A stretch of DNA of 64,000 bases from positions 1,526,001 to 1,590,000 of the forward strand of contig NZ_CP120233.1 of NCBI RefSeq assembly GCF_030012985.1, read 5' to 3'. This DNA is from Microbulbifer sp. VAAF005 (GTDB taxonomy: Bacteria; Pseudomonadota; Gammaproteobacteria; Pseudomonadales; Cellvibrionaceae). The notes under the pieces are model-generated. The model ran no database searches and had not been told where the DNA came from. It saw nothing but the letters and a program-made list of their open reading frames with translations. Positions within the stretch are counted from its first letter, which is position 1, and every line of letters starts with the position of its first letter. A program made the position numbers and the translations under genes. Shown one piece after another: positions 59,239 to 64,000 of this stretch.

Positions 59239-59999
59239 TGGTAATTCTCCTTTTACCGGTTTTGACCAATCTTACTCACCAATTCTCATTTCAGCCGCTT
59301 ACAGCAAGCTTTATTCAGAATGTGTTCAAAAAATGAGAACCAGGCAAGATTTTTGGCACCTAAGTTAACGTCCTTACCAGAAAAGAAATCTCACCTCAGA
59401 CTAATCGTAAGCAATCAAATCAAACTTATTCGACCCTGAGCGTACTGCTCCTCTACAGGGACTTGCCGTTAACATCCAGAGAGCAAAGGTTAGAAACCAA
59501 CTCAACAGATAGATTGTTTCGAAGTATGCAAAAAATAACTATTTCCAAAAAATTATATATACAAGAACCCCCGAACCATCTACAGGAGGCTGCTATGCCG
59601 GACAATTAAATCCCAGCCACCTACAATGGTCTCGGAACCGTTAATGAAGGGGAAAGTCAGAACAGGGGATCAGGAGTCAAATTATGGCGAACAATCTATA
59701 TGGACTACAATGATTTAAACGTACTTCACTCAGAACCCATAGTTTGAATACGTCTATCACGTTTAATAGCAGCGCCGTGATGAGAATGTAGTTTATTACC
59801 AATATCTGATTTTACTACTCTCCTATTGGCTTTAGAAATAGATGGACAGATTATTTGTATTAATCGCATGCCCCCTTAAAAAACACCCCACAGTATACCA
59901 ATGTCCCAATTTTCACAATAAAAAATACATAGGAGTAAAGAAGACCCTCAGAAAGGCGGATACTCCTTTGCCTCCGGAATTCATTCCCATTTCAATACT
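59239..59999. other. Intergenic region upstream of the AT-rich gene pair; no gene seen
   Basis: No convincing frame. It has moderately low GC and scattered stops in all frames. It separates core-like sequence from the AT-rich pair that follows. Confidence 0.5.
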
Positions 60000-61166
60000 A
60001 TGACGAATTCTCATGAGCCGATGAAACATGACCAACATATATTTAAGCAACTATCTGAAATACGAGGGCTAAAAGAAATACAACTCGTTGTCGGCGGATT
60101 TGGCTTTATAGGTCAATATTTGACATGGGGACTTCTGCAAAAAGGACTCAATGTGGTCCTAATTGCCAGAAATAATGCTAACAATCGGGCCGAGAAACTA
60201 AAACAAAAAAATAGTTTTGCCAACCCTCGCTATAAACTTTCGGAAAATAATTTTGACCAACTTACAATAATATCAGGTGATTTAAACAAACCAAACCTCG
60301 GGCTATCTTCTGCATCTTACAGACAACTATGCTCTCTAAATATTGGCTCCATTTGGAACAGCGCTGCTGACATGCACTATAGCTATAGTAATTTACAACA
60401 AAGCATTAACACCAATGTTATCGGCGTGAATCGACTAATCGACATTGCTGTAACAGCAAAATGTCGACTCAATCAAATATCAACTGCTTTTATTGCCGGT
60501 AAAGCTCATGCCAACGGAATAGCCATAAATGAGGTACTCTACCGCCCTGGCAATTTTTTCAACGCATACGACTACACGAAAAATATAGCAGAGAACTTAA
60601 TAGCAGAGTCAAAAAATCTGGAATACACCATCTATAGGCCAACTATTGTGCTAGGCGACTCAGTGAGTGGGTACACAAATTCTGAGTCTGGGTACTATGA
60701 ATATGTGAAACTGCTAAACCGACTAAAAAAGCAACATGTAGAAATCCCCATTCACTTAAAATATACTCCAGGTTGTTTTATTAATGTCATACCTGTTGAC
60801 ATCTGCTGTGATGCAATATTAAAAATTTCAGAAAAACATGAAGCCACAAGAAATCAGTACTTTAATATTGCCGATTCCAATCCGATGACAGTCGACAACT
60901 TTATCAAATTTAATCGCAATTACTTTAAGCTGGATTTAAGACAATTTATAGAGAATCACACTTCATTAAGCAACCTTTCTGAGAGGGAAAAACGTCTACT
61001 TAAGATTATAAACAGAATGCAAAACGGACCATTCTTAAACAGTGACTTCAGGTTTTCCAGTGTAAACAGCCAAGAAGTGCTAGGCCATCCGGTTCAGAAT
61101 CAATGGTGTAATAGCAACAGCTATCTAACCAAAGTTGTAGATTATTTTTTAAACCAAACAAGTTAG
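60000..61166 (+). CDS. NAD(P)-dependent reductase/epimerase, thioester-reductase-like (NAD_binding_4)
   Basis: A 388-aa extended SDR. The dinucleotide site is VVGGFGFIGQYLTWGL, followed by NLG..SSASYRQL and the SAADMHYSYSNLQ stretch typical of male-sterility/thioester-reductase domains (NAD_binding_4); the catalytic YxxxK is YDYTK. Such domains reduce acyl thioesters or act on acyl chains. The gene is AT-rich compared with the core and is followed after 28 bp by the DUF3419 gene, probably in one operon. No PKS/NRPS or carrier gene is in view. Confidence 0.72.
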   Translation: MTNSHEPMKHDQHIFKQLSEIRGLKEIQLVVGGFGFIGQYLTWGLLQKGLNVVLIARNNANNRAEKLKQKNSFANPRYKLSENNFDQLTIISGDLNKPNLGLSSASYRQLCSLNIGSIWNSAADMHYSYSNLQQSINTNVIGVNRLIDIAVTAKCRLNQISTAFIAGKAHANGIAINEVLYRPGNFFNAYDYTKNIAENLIAESKNLEYTIYRPTIVLGDSVSGYTNSESGYYEYVKLLNRLKKQHVEIPIHLKYTPGCFINVIPVDICCDAILKISEKHEATRNQYFNIADSNPMTVDNFIKFNRNYFKLDLRQFIENHTSLSNLSEREKRLLKIINRMQNGPFLNSDFRFSSVNSQEVLGHPVQNQWCNSNSYLTKVVDYFLNQTS

Positions 61167-61194
61167 CGACTAAAGTAACCCAATTAAACACGCC

Positions 61195-62309
61195 ATGAAC
61201 AAACCTAATGAAATACAGCTCTCCGATTACGCAAACAGGATCAGCTACTCAGGGCCAAATGAAGACTCTAGATCAGAACTTAAGGCGCTAAATATTAATG
61301 AGAGCGATAGTGTTTTATGCGTTACTGGCGGTGGAGATCGCGTTTTAAGTCTTTTACTGGGCAAGCCAAAAAAATAACTGCCATTGACTTAAACCCCTGC
61401 CAAAATTATCTTTTAGAACTCAAAATTTCCGGAATACAGGCGCTAAACCATGAGGGATTTTTAGGTTTCTCGGGGATCATCCCATGCAAGAAAAGGATAA
61501 ACGTTTACAACAAAATAAAACACCTATTATCAAAAAAAGCAGAATTATTCTGGTCCAAAAACGAAAGAATGATTGAGAATGGTTTTATTTATGAAGGGGC
61601 CTTCGAAAAACACTTCAAACTAATTAGCGTAATTATTAAAGCTATCCGGCCAAAGAAAATAAAAACTCTCACCACCCTAAGCAACATCGAAGAACAGCGT
61701 GAATTTGTTAAAAACAAATGGAACACCCCTGCATGGAAAAAATTTTTGCGCTTTCTTACCAACAAATACTTCTTCCAAATTTTCCTTAAAGACCCTGGAT
61801 TCTATCAACACATTCCCCAAGAAGTATCAATTCCCGAGTATTTATTAGACAGAATGGATCACTCCCTAATGAACCACCTGGTCCTTGAAAATTTCTTTAT
61901 GACATTCCTGCTAACTGGGAAATACAACCCTGAACATGGAATGCCCTTATACTTAGAAAAAAATAACTATCCAATAGTAAAGGGGGCACTAAATAACACA
62001 GCCATAGAAATGGTAAATTCGCCTCTAGAGCAATATTTATACGGCACCAAAAGTAAAATTGATAAGTTTTCTATTTCTGACGTTTCTGCTTATCTTGATG
62101 AAGACAGCTTTGTTTCTCTACTAAACGCAATATACTCAGCAGCTAGTAAAAACAGTATCTTGTGTATGCGCCACTTTATTACCAAAAGAAAAATCCCCAC
62201 TTCTATAGAAAATAAATTTTCTTTTAATTCAGCTCTAGAGAAAGAGCTTAATAATAGCGACATGTCATTTGTTTATAGCTTTAATGTTGGCATAAAAAGT
62301 GATCTCTAA
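61195..62309 (+). CDS. DUF3419/BtaA-like SAM-dependent 3-amino-3-carboxypropyl transferase, frameshifted at A7
   Basis: The N-terminal 60 codons (MNKPNEIQLSDYANRISYSG to TGGGDRVLSLLLGKPKK) and the frame from about 61370 (KITAIDLNPCQNYLLELKIS) belong together: the SAM site GGGDR...AIDLNP.Q..LLELK is the DUF3419/BtaA signature. Joining them across A7 (61368-61374) gives 371 aa. BtaA moves the aminocarboxypropyl group of SAM to diacylglycerol in betaine-lipid synthesis; other DUF3419 members are uncharacterised. In the first frame the run reads CCA AAA AAA TAA, a perfect A-AAA-AAA slippery heptamer, so a -1 programmed shift would also yield the full protein. AT-rich, paired with the reductase gene. 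Confidence 0.72.
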
Positions 62310-62691
62310 ATTACCTAACTTCTTATCGAGCCGTTATGAAGGCTGAAATGACAGCAGCCTTTGAGGTTTCCTATTAGAAACTACAGCATTGCTCGCCAGC
62401 CTATAGACCTCTTAAGCGTAACAAGCTAGAGCACAATGCAGACACTACATAGTAGCAAAAATATTTAGCGATATTTTTTCAGACACTAAAAGGAGCAACC
62501 TATTGGGCCGCCCTTTTGAGAATTAGAAACCTATAAACCGCTGCGCCGGTTTAAGACTGCACCGACCTCCAATCCAATACCAAGCTTTAATTACAGCTGA
62601 CCTACACTGTATAGAAAGCAGTGCTCGCCACCCTACTGGCAACTTCGGCGCAGGGCTGCGAGGCAGCAAAATATTTCACTGTTTCCAAAAA

Positions 62692-62727
62692 AGAAAACCT
62701 CCGCAGGCTTCCCTGCGAGGGTTTTCT
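62692..62727. terminator. Hairpin terminator, possibly bidirectional
   Basis: A long stem AGAAAACC.CCGCAGG/CCTGCG.GGGTTTTCT with a CTTC-type loop and T-runs on both sides (TTTTT after it on plus, TTTTTT on minus). It could end the DUF3419 transcript and back up the rRNA terminator. Confidence 0.75.
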
Positions 62728-62788
62728 TTTTCCCTTTCTTAGTTTTTTATTTTTTGTTTTTTTAAATATTTTTTCAGCCATAAAAAAA

Positions 62789-62810
62789 GGGCCACCCTGT
62801 TGGGTGGCCC
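62789..62810 (-). terminator. rRNA operon terminator
   Basis: On the minus strand: GGGCCACCC-AACA-GGGTGGCCC followed by seven T (complement of 62782-62788). It lies 15 bp beyond the 5S rRNA. Confidence 0.95.
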
Positions 62811-62825
62811 TTTTCGGATTAAAAG

Positions 62826-62941
62826 CCTGACGATGACCTACTCTCACATGGGGAAACCCCACACTACCATCGGCGATGTTGCGTTTCACTTCTGAGTTCG
62901 GCAAGGGATCAGGTGGTTCCACAACTCTATTGTCGTCAGGC
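62826..62941 (-). rRNA. rrf: 5S ribosomal RNA
   Basis: The minus strand starts GCCTGACGACAATAGAG, includes GAACCACCTGATCCCTTGCC and GAACTCAGAAGTGAAACG, and ends GTAGGTCATCGTCAGGC; the two ends pair as helix I. Length is about 116 nt. Ends are placed by the terminal stem. Confidence 0.96.
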
Positions 62942-63147
62942 AAACTGGCTTGGGTTGGCATTGGTCTTATAAGCAAAGTGCTTGGCCTGCCGCGTTATCG
63001 CTGTTTGCCTCGGTCATATTATTGACCGGCGATAACCCCAAATAAGTCGGTAAAACAATCTGTAGTAATACACCGCAAGCGATCATTGTGTGTCTTTCAT
63101 TCCACAATCCGCTAGCTTAGCTAGTCGTTAGTAACCATCTCTGTTGT
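62942..63147 (-). other. 23S-5S intergenic spacer
   Basis: About 205 bp transcribed as part of the rRNA operon. It contains no tRNA that I can fold. A strong inverted pair at 63010-63030 (TTGCCTCGGTCATATTATTGACC region) may be a processing stem. Confidence 0.7.

Positions 63148-64000
<853 letters not shown>

Noticed and set aside
62602..62976. Open frame across the rRNA terminator and 5S rRNA on the minus strand
   Set aside because: It covers a structural RNA and its terminator; no gene would be expected and no motif is seen.

Overview
The window looks like chromosome of a marine gammaproteobacterium of the Microbulbifer/Cellvibrionales type. This is inferred from gene content and order (rluB-scpB-scpA-yciO-like, guaB-guaA divergent from xseA, tamA-tamB, a TPP-controlled thiCOSG(DE)F operon, a TIGR04211-type SH3 protein, a large TonB receptor) and not from any database match. 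Most of it is mid-GC core DNA. The parts at about 26.6-27.6, 34.2-39.3 and 59.3-62.7 kb are clearly more AT-rich and hold accessory genes.

Layout. 1-4.7 kb (minus): the chromosome-segregation/RNA block rluB, scpB, scpA, a YciO/Sua5 protein and a PHP phosphoesterase. 4.9-9.8 kb (plus): a VC0807-type membrane protein, YciI, an SH3 protein, then a tight peptidyl-prolyl isomerase-pdxJ-DUF2520-trmH operon. 10.1-18.2 kb: guaA/guaB, xseA, a double-SBP lytic transglycosylase and a quinone oxidoreductase. 18.4-23.3 kb: a TonB-dependent receptor and an FtsH-type protease. 23.6-28.9 kb: tRNA-Arg(ACG), then a sulfur/methionine module (TauE, flavin reductase, MesD-type core methionine synthase, DUF1852/MesX, MetR-like regulator), followed by a decayed 3' half of a tRNA-Arg-like sequence. 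29-34.2 kb: LysR regulator, old yellow enzyme, SDR, a periplasmic binding protein, an NTF2-like protein and MtfA. 34.2-39.3 kb: accessory genes (exported TenA-like protein, DUF6892-like protein, YceK-like lipoprotein, DUF1624 membrane protein, HExxH protein, secreted GH16-like protein). 39.4-49.6 kb: tamB/tamA, a 263-bp MITE, acetoacetyl-CoA ligase with a LysR regulator, and dps with an OxyR-like site. 49.9-56.4 kb: the complete thiamine operon under a TPP riboswitch. 56.7-62.3 kb: SGNH hydrolase, a DsbA-like/GspC-like lipoprotein, and an AT-rich reductase + DUF3419 (BtaA-like) pair. 62.8-64 kb: 5S and the 3' part of 23S rRNA (minus).

Two points stand out. First, the module at 24.1-28.6 kb encodes an oxygen-dependent, folate- and B12-independent methionine synthase system (MesD + DUF1852), here next to a flavin reductase and lying between an intact tRNA-Arg and a degenerate copy of its 3' half. 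Second, at least seven genes (SDR, tamB, acetoacetyl-CoA ligase, thiS, thiC, the DsbA/GspC lipoprotein, DUF3419) are each broken by the loss of exactly one base in a homopolymer run. Adding one base restores a full-length family-typical protein every time. The pattern points to homopolymer under-calling in the assembly rather than real gene decay, and readers should treat these genes as probably intact.
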